Of a stretch of DNA of 64,000 nucleotides, positions 53,478 through 61,696 are shown in pieces. How positions within the stretch are numbered: the first letter of the stretch is position 1; every line of letters starts with the position of its first letter. The notes beneath the pieces were generated by a model. The model ran no database searches. It was not told where the DNA came from and worked only from the letters and a program-made list of their open reading frames with translations. A program made the position numbers and the translations under genes. Origin of the DNA: Aquirhabdus sp. (GTDB taxonomy: Bacteria > Pseudomonadota > Gammaproteobacteria > Pseudomonadales > Moraxellaceae); NCBI GenBank assembly GCA_030149815.1, contig JASLHI010000004.1, positions 45,191 through 109,190 of the forward strand. Direction: 5' to 3'.

Positions 53478-54944
53478 ATGCCTAAAATCCTTCCTCAAAT
53501 TGATCATATTATTGTCGTGATGCTCGAGAATCGTTCATTCGATAATATGCTTGGTGATCTTTCTAGCGTTCAGCCAAAGTATTCATTACCTCAAGGTAGT
53601 CCTTTAAGTTATAACGGCATCAATAGCGATGCATGCAATCCAGAAAATAGAGATTATTTTGATGGTGCACCGTATTCAAAGATCACCGCAACAGCGCCCA
53701 CTTCTTCATCAACAACGCCTAGCCCAGATCCTGAAGAAACCTTTGAGAATGTCACCTTCCAACTCTATGGACCAGAGGGTGTAGTTACAAAACCCAAGTG
53801 GCCGATGGAAGGATTTATTGTGAATTATGCTGAGACTGCTACGGCAGATCCTGCACAAATCATGCAATACCATAGTTTGCATCAGCTTCCTGTACTGACC
53901 ACACTTGCAAAAGAATACGCTGTATCTGATGCTTGGTTTTGCTCGGTACCTAGCCAGACTTGGCCGAATCGTGCGTTTGTTCATGCTGGGACATCAAATG
54001 GGAATTTAAATAATGGATCAATCCCCAATCCTTTGGATTGGGACGTGAAAACAATTTTTAATGTTCTCGATTCAACTAAAAAAAGTTGGTCTGTCTATAG
54101 TGAAACGATTGTGACACCATCATTGACGCGGATTATGTTTCCGAAGCTATGGGATGATCGGTTTGATTCAAATTTTCATCAATTTTCTACATTTCTTGAT
54201 GATTGTAAAAGTGGCAATTTGCCGCAGTATTCATTTGTTGAGCCTAGTTTTTTGTGCCAGCCAACCGATCAACATCCTCCACATGATGTCTTAGCGGGTG
54301 AAAATTTCCTGTACCAGATCTGGAAAGCAGTACACAGCTCTCCAAAATGGAATGAAACGATGCTCATCATTACTTATGATGAGCATGGTGGCTGCTACGA
54401 TCATGTGTTGCCTCCGACTGGTATAAAGCCTCCAGGGCTCAGGATTGAGCAGTTTGTGCAACGATTACGCGCAAAGTTTTGTCCACGTAGTCATGGCTTT
54501 TTGTTTGATCGATTAGGTGTGCGTGTTCCGATGGTGGTGGTATCACCATGGATAGAGGCGGGCACAGTATTTAGGACAGATACCTCCGTTCCTTATGATC
54601 ATACGTCGATACTCGCAACGCTGAGGGATTGGTTGGATATTGCACCGAGAGATATGCTGAAAAGTAATCGAATTGCGCAAGCACCGACCTTGGCTCAAGT
54701 ACTGAATCGAAAAGAACCTCGGTTGGATAAACCAATTATTTCTCCGATTAGCACCTCTGATTTTGCGCAACCCAGCGATTCTCTTCCATTGAATGATCTG
54801 CAGAAAAGTTTGGTGAGTGGCACTGCACGTCGTTTTAAGATCAATCCCAGATCCGCACTTATGGGGATGACAAAACGTCAGCATGCAATTGATTTTTTTA
54901 ATGGATCAACGACAAGAGTAAAAACAAAAAAAGATAAAGATTAA
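53478..54944 (+). CDS. Phospholipase C/acid phosphatase-like phosphoesterase (PF04185)
   Basis: A 488-residue enzyme of the phosphoesterase family that includes bacterial phospholipase C and AcpA. Active-site segments are MLENRSFDNMLG (15-26), the SQTWPNRAF region near 158-166, and TYDEHGGCYDHV (about 302-313). It hydrolyses phosphodiesters or phosphomonoesters, probably of lipids. No signal peptide is visible at the N-terminus (MPKILPQIDHIIVVML), which is odd because many relatives are exported. The C-terminal tail is lysine-rich. Confidence 0.83.
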   Translation: MPKILPQIDHIIVVMLENRSFDNMLGDLSSVQPKYSLPQGSPLSYNGINSDACNPENRDYFDGAPYSKITATAPTSSSTTPSPDPEETFENVTFQLYGPEGVVTKPKWPMEGFIVNYAETATADPAQIMQYHSLHQLPVLTTLAKEYAVSDAWFCSVPSQTWPNRAFVHAGTSNGNLNNGSIPNPLDWDVKTIFNVLDSTKKSWSVYSETIVTPSLTRIMFPKLWDDRFDSNFHQFSTFLDDCKSGNLPQYSFVEPSFLCQPTDQHPPHDVLAGENFLYQIWKAVHSSPKWNETMLIITYDEHGGCYDHVLPPTGIKPPGLRIEQFVQRLRAKFCPRSHGFLFDRLGVRVPMVVVSPWIEAGTVFRTDTSVPYDHTSILATLRDWLDIAPRDMLKSNRIAQAPTLAQVLNRKEPRLDKPIISPISTSDFAQPSDSLPLNDLQKSLVSGTARRFKINPRSALMGMTKRQHAIDFFNGSTTRVKTKKDKD

Positions 54945-54977
54945 TGGGAAAACAAATGATTCGTGTAACAACGAAAT

Positions 54978-55008
54978 AAAAAAGCCTCATTTAATCAACG
55001 AGGCTTTT
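54978..55008. terminator. Rho-independent terminator after the phosphoesterase gene
   Basis: Stem AAAAGCCTC / GAGGCTTTT with an 11-base loop, about 35 bases after the stop. Confidence 0.88.
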
Positions 55009-55337
55009 GATAAGGATGGCGGTGTAAGAGGTCACTAACCAATTCGTCTCTGTATCATCTTCCCAAGATTCCCTACTAACAGGGAAAAATACAGGGAAGT
55101 TTTACAAAAAAAACTGGTATGGCCATATGCATTTGTACCGTATTTAGGGAGACTATTTGGGCGGTTAGTTTTTTTGAAGATTTTCTCTCCCAAAAGATAA
55201 TTTTAGATTTTAACATTCGTAGATTTATAACTAGACCTTAAATGACATTTAATTGACCTATATTCATATTACATATGCATATTAGAAACGTTATTTTAAA
55301 TAAAGAAAATGTTGATATTTTTTTGTAGAAGATCCCC
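55009..55337. other. Intergenic region before the IS remnant
   Basis: No gene is supported. GGGAA-containing repeats around 55075-55100 recall phage-integrase flanks seen in other genomes, but nothing more can be shown. The right part is very AT-rich. Confidence 0.35.
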
Positions 55338-55914
55338 TGTCCTAAATAAGGTTGACACTTTCTAAACTAAACTTTGGAGAGTGTAATGGAACCAATCACT
55401 AAGCGTACCCAACGAGATTACAGCCTCGCTTTTAAATTGTCTGTTGTCGATCAAGTCGAAAAAGGCGAAATGACTTATAAACAGGCACAGGATCGTTATG
55501 GTATTCAAGGAGGTGCTACCGTTTTAGTTTGGCTTAGAAAGCATGGTCGGTTAGATTGGAGTCAAGGAAGTCCTTTTAATCAAGGTGAAAAAGCCATGTC
55601 AGAACCGATATGCCTTACCCTTGAGCAACGAATCAAAGAACTCGAACAGCAGCTTTACGAAGCCAAACGAAAGCTAAACTCTTTGAAACCATTATCGATG
55701 TGTTTAAACGAGACCACGGAGTTAGTATCGTAAAAAAGCCACAACGACCAGCATCAAGGAAAAGCAAAAGTTAGGCTTTAGCATTATAGAATCCTGTCGT
55801 TATCTCAGTATCACTCGGCAGGCGTACTATAATACAATCAATAGGCATATTTACGATCAAAACAAGATCAACAGATTCTTGAGGAAGTACGTATAGAACG
55901 TATGTTTTAACCAC
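55338..55914 (+). mobile_element. Truncated IS3-family insertion sequence
   Basis: The left end begins TGTCCTAAATAAGGTTGACA (55338-55357), typical of IS3-type terminal repeats. It is followed by an orfA-like gene with a frameshift and then only the first part of orfB, which has stops and breaks off. No matching right end is seen nearby, so the element cannot move on its own. Confidence 0.78.
55386..55914 (+). pseudogene. Frameshifted and truncated IS3-family transposase (OrfA/OrfB)
   Basis: OrfA starts at 55386 (GGAGAG just upstream) with the helix-turn-helix DYSLAFKLSVVDQVEKGEMT. Its leucine-zipper end is lost by a missing base near 55680: the next frame reads FETIIDVFKRDHGVSIVKKP, the expected continuation. 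OrfB begins (ESCRYLSITRQAYYN) but shifts frame again (QQILEEVRIERM) and ends before the DDE catalytic core. The transposase is inactive. Confidence 0.78.
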
Positions 55915-56069
55915 GGAAGAGATTTGCGCGCGCGTATGCCACTTTAACAGATTGATTGGTCTTTATCAGAGTATTAAAAATATAGCTAATTCTCGAATTA
56001 CTCCCTGTGTTCGATTAGGAGTTTGTGGTGAAAGTATTTTGGCTGAAATTTTTATTAGGCTTATGGTCT

Positions 56070-56438
56070 TTAAGTCACCGGCTGTGTTCGACAAACTACA
56101 GCTAATGCTATGACATCAATAAACAAACTTACTTCTTCTTCAGAAAAAAAATCATTGACATAGTCTGCAGCAGCTTTTATTAAATCTTGAAACTTAAGTT
56201 TATTTGCTGGACGAAAGGTAATATTTTGTTTTAAAAGCTGATTTTTATCATTTTGATATTTCTCCGAAGAGGTAATGGTGAGGGTAATGGACCACCAACG
56301 AAGCACATCTTTATTATGTTTCTCAAGTAAGCGAATTCCATTCCCTGAGTATAGACTCTTAATAGGGTTACCTTTGAGTTGTTGGGTTAGACTCCAGGTT
56401 ATCGTTAATACTGAAAAATTTCTCTTTCGATTATTCAT
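56070..56438 (-). CDS. Hypothetical protein
   Basis: A 122-residue basic, soluble protein that I do not recognise. It lies between an IS remnant and a thioesterase gene in an AT-rich stretch. The C-terminal half is helix-rich. It could be a real accessory gene or a remnant; there is no strong ribosome-binding site. Confidence 0.35.
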   Translation of the reverse strand: MNNRKRNFSVLTITWSLTQQLKGNPIKSLYSGNGIRLLEKHNKDVLRWWSITLTITSSEKYQNDKNQLLKQNITFRPANKLKFQDLIKAAADYVNDFFSEEEVSLFIDVIALAVVCRTQPVT

Positions 56439-56511
56439 ATAGCCTACTTGGATTGTAAGTTAGTGAAGGTAGGGACGTATAATTAAATTTATACGACTAA
56501 TATTGTTGTAT

Positions 56512-56931
56512 TTAATTGTTTGGTGTGTCGTAGAGCACCATTTGGACACACTGAAAGATAGCAATAGTTTTTCCAGATTCCCGATGAGTAATAATAGCGT
56601 TCCAAACTTGTTTATTTGGTTCCAGATGAGTTGCTGTTGCGACACAACAAAGGTGTCCAGTGTTAGTTGTATCTAGATGATTAGATTTAAGCTCTATTGT
56701 TTTGAAACCTTTGGCATTGCTAGGTAAGTTTGCAATACATCCATGGCTACAAGAGGCGTCGGCAAGAGTGATTATACTTCCTATGTGCAAGAATCCGTTA
56801 GGCGCGATATGGTGTTCTTTAATCGCAAATTCAGAGCAAATTTCTGAATTGTTAATCAGTTTAATACTAATGCCAAGGAACTCTAGTAAACTTTCATTTT
56901 CGCATTGAGAGAAGTTTTCAGAAAAAAACAT
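56512..56931 (-). CDS. PaaI-like hotdog thioesterase
   Basis: A 139-residue hotdog-fold protein. The segment APNGFLHIGSIITLADASCSHG (about residues 43-64) is the PaaI-type active-site helix, with the HIG motif in place of the usual HGG. It probably hydrolyses acyl- or aryl-CoA thioesters. It lies directly downstream of the AraC-family gene in the same direction, 132 bases apart, so it may share a transcript. Confidence 0.72.
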   Translation of the reverse strand: MFFSENFSQCENESLLEFLGISIKLINNSEICSEFAIKEHHIAPNGFLHIGSIITLADASCSHGCIANLPSNAKGFKTIELKSNHLDTTNTGHLCCVATATHLEPNKQVWNAIITHRESGKTIAIFQCVQMVLYDTPNN

Positions 56932-56987
56932 AATAAATCCTGAATCAATAAAGTGAAATTTTCAATATGGACTATTATGAGAAAAAT

Positions 56988-58064
56988 CTAGGATTTAACA
57001 GTTTCTGGTAGTACAAAATGTCCAGAAAGGTGAGCATCTTTGCGATATTGACTTGGCGTTATTCCTAACCACCGACGAAATGCGCGACTAAAGTTAGCTG
57101 GATCTTGATAGCCAAGTCGTGATGCAATGTCATCTATACTTAATTCTGTTTTTTCTAGAAAGTGGCTAGCATCTCTAAGTCGGACGGTATCTAGCAGAGA
57201 CGAATAACTAAGATTTAGCTCAGCTAGTTTGCGCTTAAGGGTCCGTTCGGATACATGTAGGTTAGCTGCGATACTTGGTAAGTCTGGATATTGCCCATTA
57301 CGACAAACCAGTAGAGCACGGACGCGGTCTAGCCAACTTTTTGTGAGACCGAGTCGAACAAGTTCTGATTCACTATGCTCAATAATCATTTGTAATACTG
57401 CAATATTAGCTGTTTGGATTGGCAGATTGAGTAATACTGTAGAAAACTGAAATTGATTAGCAGCTTGGTTGAAGTGTAAATGAGGTAGGCGTGCTTTATA
57501 AGCAGAGAAATAGGTGGGTTCCGGGTAGTCTAGATATAGATGAAGGTGTTGGTATTGGGTTGTGGAGTTGTGCCCCAATAGAAGGGCTCGAAAAAGTTCT
57601 GATACGCTAATTAGAAAATGCTCTAAAATAAAATTTCTAACATGTAGTGCAGGGAGAACATCGTGAACAGTCACGATTACCATGTCATTTTGAATATCAA
57701 GCTCAAGCTTAAAAAAAGGGCACAGAATTGGAAAAAAACGACAGCCAAATTCCAGCGCACCAAGTAGAGTGGAGCAGCTCATTAAGCCATAACCAATAAC
57801 ACCAGCTTTAGTTAATTGCGTTAGTAATCCAATTTCAATGGATGTGCTTGGATCAGCCGTGAGCGTCACTAGATTACATATCATATTTGCATATTGCCAG
57901 ACTGCAATTCTATGATCACTCTGCTGTAAATCATTGTTTGTTAAATCAGTATTATTCAGTAAATCTTCTTCTGTGATCCCTCGCATTTTCGCTACTTTAA
58001 GAATGTTTTGCGCGCTCGTTACAGGAACGCTAGCTTGTAGCGTTCTGAGATGTGCTTCTATCAT
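56988..58064 (-). CDS. AraC-family regulator with N-terminal Arabinose_bd-type domain
   Basis: A 358-residue regulator of the OruR/AraC group: an N-terminal effector domain of about 230 residues (GYGLMSCSTLLGALEFGCRFFPIL is typical) and a C-terminal AraC DNA-binding domain (residues about 255-345, SIDDIASRLGYQDPANFSRAFRRWLGITPSQYR). A 65-base promoter element upstream of it recurs in front of the trimeric adhesin gene, so it may activate both. The ATG at 58064 is chosen over a TTG seven codons earlier. Confidence 0.85.
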   Translation of the reverse strand: MIEAHLRTLQASVPVTSAQNILKVAKMRGITEEDLLNNTDLTNNDLQQSDHRIAVWQYANMICNLVTLTADPSTSIEIGLLTQLTKAGVIGYGLMSCSTLLGALEFGCRFFPILCPFFKLELDIQNDMVIVTVHDVLPALHVRNFILEHFLISVSELFRALLLGHNSTTQYQHLHLYLDYPEPTYFSAYKARLPHLHFNQAANQFQFSTVLLNLPIQTANIAVLQMIIEHSESELVRLGLTKSWLDRVRALLVCRNGQYPDLPSIAANLHVSERTLKRKLAELNLSYSSLLDTVRLRDASHFLEKTELSIDDIASRLGYQDPANFSRAFRRWLGITPSQYRKDAHLSGHFVLPETVKS

Positions 58065-58261
58065 AATTGTTGCTAACTCTTTCAATCGGCTTTGTTCGGA
58101 GTAGCATCCTTACTATTATTTGACCATAGCATTTGCATATCTTGCTATTTGCTAAATTAATCTGATTTATGTCCTTTAGTGCCTAAGAATTTACTCAAAA
58201 GACTAGAAAATAAAAAAACGATTAAGTAGCAGAGAATCTCGATCATCCTATCAAGAACTTT

Positions 58262-58326
58262 AGTTTAGTGAGAAACAAATCACAATGTTAGGTGTTTTTG
58301 CGCCATGAAAATGTCATTTTGGGACA
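58262..58326 (-). promoter_or_regulatory. Conserved activator-type promoter element upstream of the AraC gene
   Basis: Reading the minus strand: TGTCCCAAAATGACA (58326-58312), five bases, ATGGC, seven bases, CACCTAAC (ending 58287), 19 bases, then TAAACT (58267-58262) as a -10 box. The same words with the same spacings occur at 61192-61256 ahead of the adhesin. No good -35 box is present, which fits an activator-dependent promoter. Confidence 0.7.
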
Positions 58327-58575
58327 TCTTTTGCCATACATTGTATATTTAGGTAACATCACTCTCATAAATATCAGTAGATTTAGAAAGTGAGATTCAT
58401 TCTTGATTGCTTGTTTGGGGCTTTTTAGATATAGCTGTTGCTTAAATGGATTGTTAGTAATTAAGATAACGAAATTTGAAAAGATCAAAGGATATTAGAC
58501 TACTTCCCTGATTATTGAAGAGAAGCCGAGCTTGTTTAATTTAGTTTATTAAGTTTGATTGACTACAATTAAAAG
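58327..58575. other. Intergenic region between AraC promoter element and yfiB
   Basis: AT-rich sequence with no convincing gene. The stretch 58065-58261 is the predicted leader of the AraC gene, and this part is the space behind yfiB. No terminator hairpin with a clear T-run was seen. Confidence 0.4.
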
Positions 58576-59052
58576 TTACTGGGGCGTTACGATAATCGCC
58601 ACACGACGATTTTCTCCACGCCCTTCTGTTGTTGAATTATCCCCAATTGGATGCAATGCACCTAATCCCGCGGTTTTAATATTGTTAGCTGGAATCCCGC
58701 CTTTAATTAATGGTTCAGCAACAGCTTGTGCTCGTTTGAGAGATAGGTCATGGTTGTAAGTGGCTGTACCAGTATTGTCGGTATAACCATTGAGCTGTAA
58801 GTGAGTAATGTGAACTTGATTCAGTTGTTGTCCAATTCCTGTAATTTTAATATAGGTTTCTGGTTTAATTGTGGATTCATTAAGATTGAAGAGAAGTTTT
58901 TCAGATAACCCAAGTGACCATCCATCATCACCTAAAGTAAATCCTTGGCTTTTTAAGACGTTAATTTGTTTCTTTGTTAAGCCATCCAAGTTCTGACATG
59001 CTGTCATTACGAGTGTCATAGAGATGAAAGCACAGGTCTTAACTAAATTCAT
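58576..59052 (-). CDS. yfiB: YfiB-like OmpA-domain lipoprotein
   Basis: A 158-residue outer-membrane lipoprotein (lipobox MTAC, Cys19) with a C-terminal OmpA/Pal peptidoglycan-binding domain (LQLNGYTDNTGTATYN, RGENRRVAI). Together with the two upstream genes it matches the YfiBNR system, in which YfiB captures the periplasmic repressor YfiR and so frees the diguanylate cyclase YfiN. Length is close to the P. aeruginosa protein. It is the third gene of the operon. Confidence 0.85.
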   Translation of the reverse strand: MNLVKTCAFISMTLVMTACQNLDGLTKKQINVLKSQGFTLGDDGWSLGLSEKLLFNLNESTIKPETYIKITGIGQQLNQVHITHLQLNGYTDNTGTATYNHDLSLKRAQAVAEPLIKGGIPANNIKTAGLGALHPIGDNSTTEGRGENRRVAIIVTPQ

Positions 59053-59114
59053 GAAAACATCACTCCAAGCATAATTCGTTAATCGTTATCTCATATTAGT
59101 TGGATTTGATTGCA

Positions 59115-60356
59115 TTAATTTGCAAGGTACCAACTGTTTGATGGTGTTCGTTTGGCCTGATACATGGCTGCATCAGCTTTGGCTAGCAGTTGTTTTGGGG
59201 TTGCACAGTCTGAAGAAAGTGCTATTCCGATACTTAGATTTATTAAGATACGGTGACCACTAGGTAGGTCTATTGGTTCTTCTAGTATTGCTAGTATTGC
59301 TTCAGAAATTCTAATTGCATCTTGTGCATCAGAAATTTGTGGCAGGATTGCTGCAAACTCATCACCACCTAAACGCGCCAAAAAATCTCTTTTACGCAAA
59401 CGTGACTGTAATCGTAGCGCTGTTTGGATTAGAACGTAATCGCCAGCGGCATGACCGTAAGTATCGTTGATTTCTTTGAATCGATCATTGTCGAAAAAAA
59501 GCAATGCTAACAAAGATGTGTTCTTTGATTGGTTAAATAAAGTGTCTAAACGAACTTCAAAAAAACCCCTATTGGGTAGTCCTGTTAAACTATCGTGTTG
59601 GGCTTTGTACGCTAAAGTGTCGTTTTCTTGTCTTAAATGATTATGCCAGAGTTCGATTTCATCGAGCAAGATATTGAAGTCTTGACTTAAATCATTTAAT
59701 TCTAGGATATTTGTATGGGGTAGCCGTAAATTGAAGGCTCTTTGCTCTCTAACTAAGTGAGCGACGGTAGTCATTTTTTCTAACGATTGTACAATGTGCT
59801 TATGTGTGCGGTATGAAAAATAACTAACGGACAAAAGGGTGATGATGAGGCAGATGAGTAAGCCTATTAAGACTTGGCCTAAAAATTTAGCAATGACCGC
59901 AGAATTACCTGTCACCCAAACGGTTCCAATACGTTGCTCATCATGAATGATCGGCTCTGAAGCGGGCTGCATGAAGATTAAATCATTGAAAATACTTTCT
60001 ATTTTACTAATAGAGCCTTTTGTAGTGTGTTGAAGTTCAGCTAATACTTTATTCTTTGAATTAGTAACTTTTATTTCCGAAAAATCATCTCGATAGTCTA
60101 ATTGATTAATGGTGTCTTGTATGGCCGATTGGTCATTAAAGACGACGCCTGCTTCGACGCGATAACTAATTGTGCTGGCAATAAGTTGTAAGTTTCTTTT
60201 AGCGTAAGTATCTAATGCAAAAAAAGATAAAATAGACAGGGAAGACCCACAGATCACTAATGAGATAATCAGAACGAGGAAGTGGGTTCGTCTAAAAATA
60301 TGTTTTAAAGTAGGTTGCTTTCCGTAGCCTAATGCATTTAGTAAACTTTGTTTCAT
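59115..60356 (-). CDS. yfiN: YfiN-like membrane diguanylate cyclase
   Basis: A 413-residue cyclase: membrane helix about 26-48, periplasmic CHASE8-type domain to about 157, second helix about 158-181, HAMP (183-235), then a GGDEF domain. The active-site motif GGDEF is intact at 330-334, and the inhibitory I-site RKRD sits at 321-324, five residues before it. It should make cyclic di-GMP when YfiR is removed. The start overlaps the yfiR stop by four bases (ATGA). Confidence 0.9.
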   Translation of the reverse strand: MKQSLLNALGYGKQPTLKHIFRRTHFLVLIISLVICGSSLSILSFFALDTYAKRNLQLIASTISYRVEAGVVFNDQSAIQDTINQLDYRDDFSEIKVTNSKNKVLAELQHTTKGSISKIESIFNDLIFMQPASEPIIHDEQRIGTVWVTGNSAVIAKFLGQVLIGLLICLIITLLSVSYFSYRTHKHIVQSLEKMTTVAHLVREQRAFNLRLPHTNILELNDLSQDFNILLDEIELWHNHLRQENDTLAYKAQHDSLTGLPNRGFFEVRLDTLFNQSKNTSLLALLFFDNDRFKEINDTYGHAAGDYVLIQTALRLQSRLRKRDFLARLGGDEFAAILPQISDAQDAIRISEAILAILEEPIDLPSGHRILINLSIGIALSSDCATPKQLLAKADAAMYQAKRTPSNSWYLAN

Positions 60357-60928
60357 TGCGCGACCCTATTTTTACTGCCTAAGAGTAAAACATTAGGATT
60401 AACGTGCACTCCGCTACGCGCAAGAGAGTCTAAATTCACAATAAATGTAATGGGTGATGCCTCTATATTTAAACAAAAACTACTTCCGAGTTCACAGCTT
60501 GGATTATTTTCACTCAAAACCAGTATGGGATGATTTTGCCTTGCTGCAATAATTTTTTGCTGCTCAGCAGGTGGAATGTCGCCAAAATAAATGACATCAC
60601 ACTGCATGCCAAGTGTATTCGTGAGGTTATTTTGTTTTTTTATGATGACTGAATTGGGAGTGTCATTGCTATCTAGGTGCTCAAGTAGAGATGCATGCTT
60701 GGTTGGTCCAACGATGCAGAGTTGAACGGGTGTAGGTGGCGGTACCCACCGAGTATAGCTCATAATTCCTAAAACGATTTGTTTGACTTCTTCGTCTTTT
60801 TTTACGAATGGTAGGGAGGATTGGGTCTCTGCAAGTGCTTTTGTCATACACAAAATAAGCATAAAACAACTAAATTTACTGAATGGCACTCTGGTCATGG
60901 ATGATCGCGCGCGAGATGAGTTACGCAT
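60353..60928 (-). CDS. yfiR: YfiR-like periplasmic repressor of the diguanylate cyclase
   Basis: A 191-residue periplasmic protein of the YfiR/DUF4154 family. Cysteines at 71, 110, 145 and 152 match the positions of the two disulfide bonds known in P. aeruginosa YfiR, which supports both identity and the start at 60928. YfiR binds the periplasmic part of YfiN and keeps it off; redox state or YfiB relieves this. It leads the yfiR-yfiN-yfiB operon. An ATG at codon 11 would give a shorter signal peptide. Confidence 0.85.
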   Translation of the reverse strand: MRNSSRARSSMTRVPFSKFSCFMLILCMTKALAETQSSLPFVKKDEEVKQIVLGIMSYTRWVPPPTPVQLCIVGPTKHASLLEHLDSNDTPNSVIIKKQNNLTNTLGMQCDVIYFGDIPPAEQQKIIAARQNHPILVLSENNPSCELGSSFCLNIEASPITFIVNLDSLARSGVHVNPNVLLLGSKNRVAQ

Positions 60929-61191
60929 TTTTATATTATGTCCTGATGACGTAGTTTCATTTCTGGCGGCATAGATAGGAGATTTTATCGCGCGTTATGG
61001 AGTAATTATAGAGTAAAGAGCCGTTATAAGAAATGGTAGATTGTTGATGATATTCTTAGTTTCCTAAGTAATTATTTTATTTATATTTTTTATATTTATT
61101 TGCTATGACATTAGAGTCGTTAATGTTTGTAAACTATAACAATTAATTTTAAATCAATGCTTTAAATATTTTTTTATTTGCCAATTAATTT

Positions 61192-61256
61192 TGTCCCAAA
61201 ATGACAGTTGTATGGCTTAACCACACCTAACGTACTCTAGAAAAGCACCATAAACT
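61192..61256 (+). promoter_or_regulatory. Conserved activator-type promoter element upstream of the trimeric adhesin
   Basis: TGTCCCAAAATGACA (61192-61206), five bases, ATGGC (61212-61216), seven bases, CACCTAAC (61224-61231), 19 bases, TAAACT (61251-61256). The word order and every spacing equal those at 58326-58262 upstream of the AraC gene. The predicted transcript start near 61263 would give a leader of about 430 bases before the adhesin ATG. Confidence 0.7.
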
Positions 61257-61516
61257 GCCTCTACACAAAGATGTGTATTTTATTTGATCGCTAAAATTGT
61301 TTTTGCGATTCGATTTTACTTTATTCCAATTTCGCTATGAGTAATCACGGATTAATTACATGTATTACCACATTGGTTGATATTTGTTGTTTCGTGGTTT
61401 TCAAAATCTGCATCTCGTAGAGCCCTTTGGAGTTTGGTGAAAAAAATTCTTGTTTTACTCATGGATGAGTCTTGATCTGCTTCTTGTAAGTGGGTTGGCT
61501 TGTCTATTTTTTTGTT

Positions 61517-61561
61517 CAAACCATTAGTTTTTTAGGAAAAAATAAAGAAATTAATGGTTTG
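61517..61561 (+). promoter_or_regulatory. Leader hairpin upstream of the adhesin
   Basis: Perfect ten-base stem CAAACCATTA / TAATGGTTTG, with an inner TTTTTT-AGG-AAAAAA stem inside the loop. It lies between the predicted promoter and the small ORF at 61622. There is no T-run behind it, so it is more likely an mRNA-stability or translation element than a terminator. Confidence 0.5.
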
Positions 61562-61621
61562 ACCTGAAATATGGATGCCTTCATTTTTTGTTATTAAGTT
61601 TTTATTTATACGGAATTTATT

Positions 61622-61696
61622 GTGGAACTAATTCTTACGTTGGCGATTGTTGTTCTTGGGATATTCATAGTTTTTTGTATGTTTGGGGTTATGTAA
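61622..61696 (+). CDS. 24-residue hydrophobic leader peptide ORF
   Basis: A short frame starting GTG at 61622 (GGA eight bases upstream) encodes 24 mostly hydrophobic residues, MELILTLAIVV then LGIFIVFCMFGVM, a plausible single membrane helix. Its TAA stop directly abuts the ATG of the adhesin with no gap, which suggests translational coupling. No family is recognised. It could also be chance. Confidence 0.4.
   Translation: MELILTLAIVVLGIFIVFCMFGVM

Larger units (their letters stand above)
60929..61621. other. Long AT-rich region between yfiR and the trimeric adhesin
   Basis: About 690 bases with no gene longer than a few dozen codons. It should hold the leftward yfiR promoter, the conserved element at 61192-61256, and a leader of more than 400 bases for the adhesin. 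The very high AT content suggests H-NS-type silencing, which is inference. Confidence 0.6.

Noticed and set aside
55075..55100. Repeated GGGAA words that recall phage-integrase flanks
   Set aside because: No integrase, attachment-site duplication or tRNA is present in the window, so a prophage edge cannot be supported.
55883..56110. Plus-strand frame open for 76 codons between the IS remnant and the hypothetical gene
   Set aside because: It lacks a start codon until near its end, matches no family I know and overlaps the opposite-strand frame at 56070-56438. It may be chance or a remnant.
58288..58488. 66-codon frame on the minus strand upstream of the AraC gene
   Set aside because: Overlaps the conserved promoter element and has no coding features.
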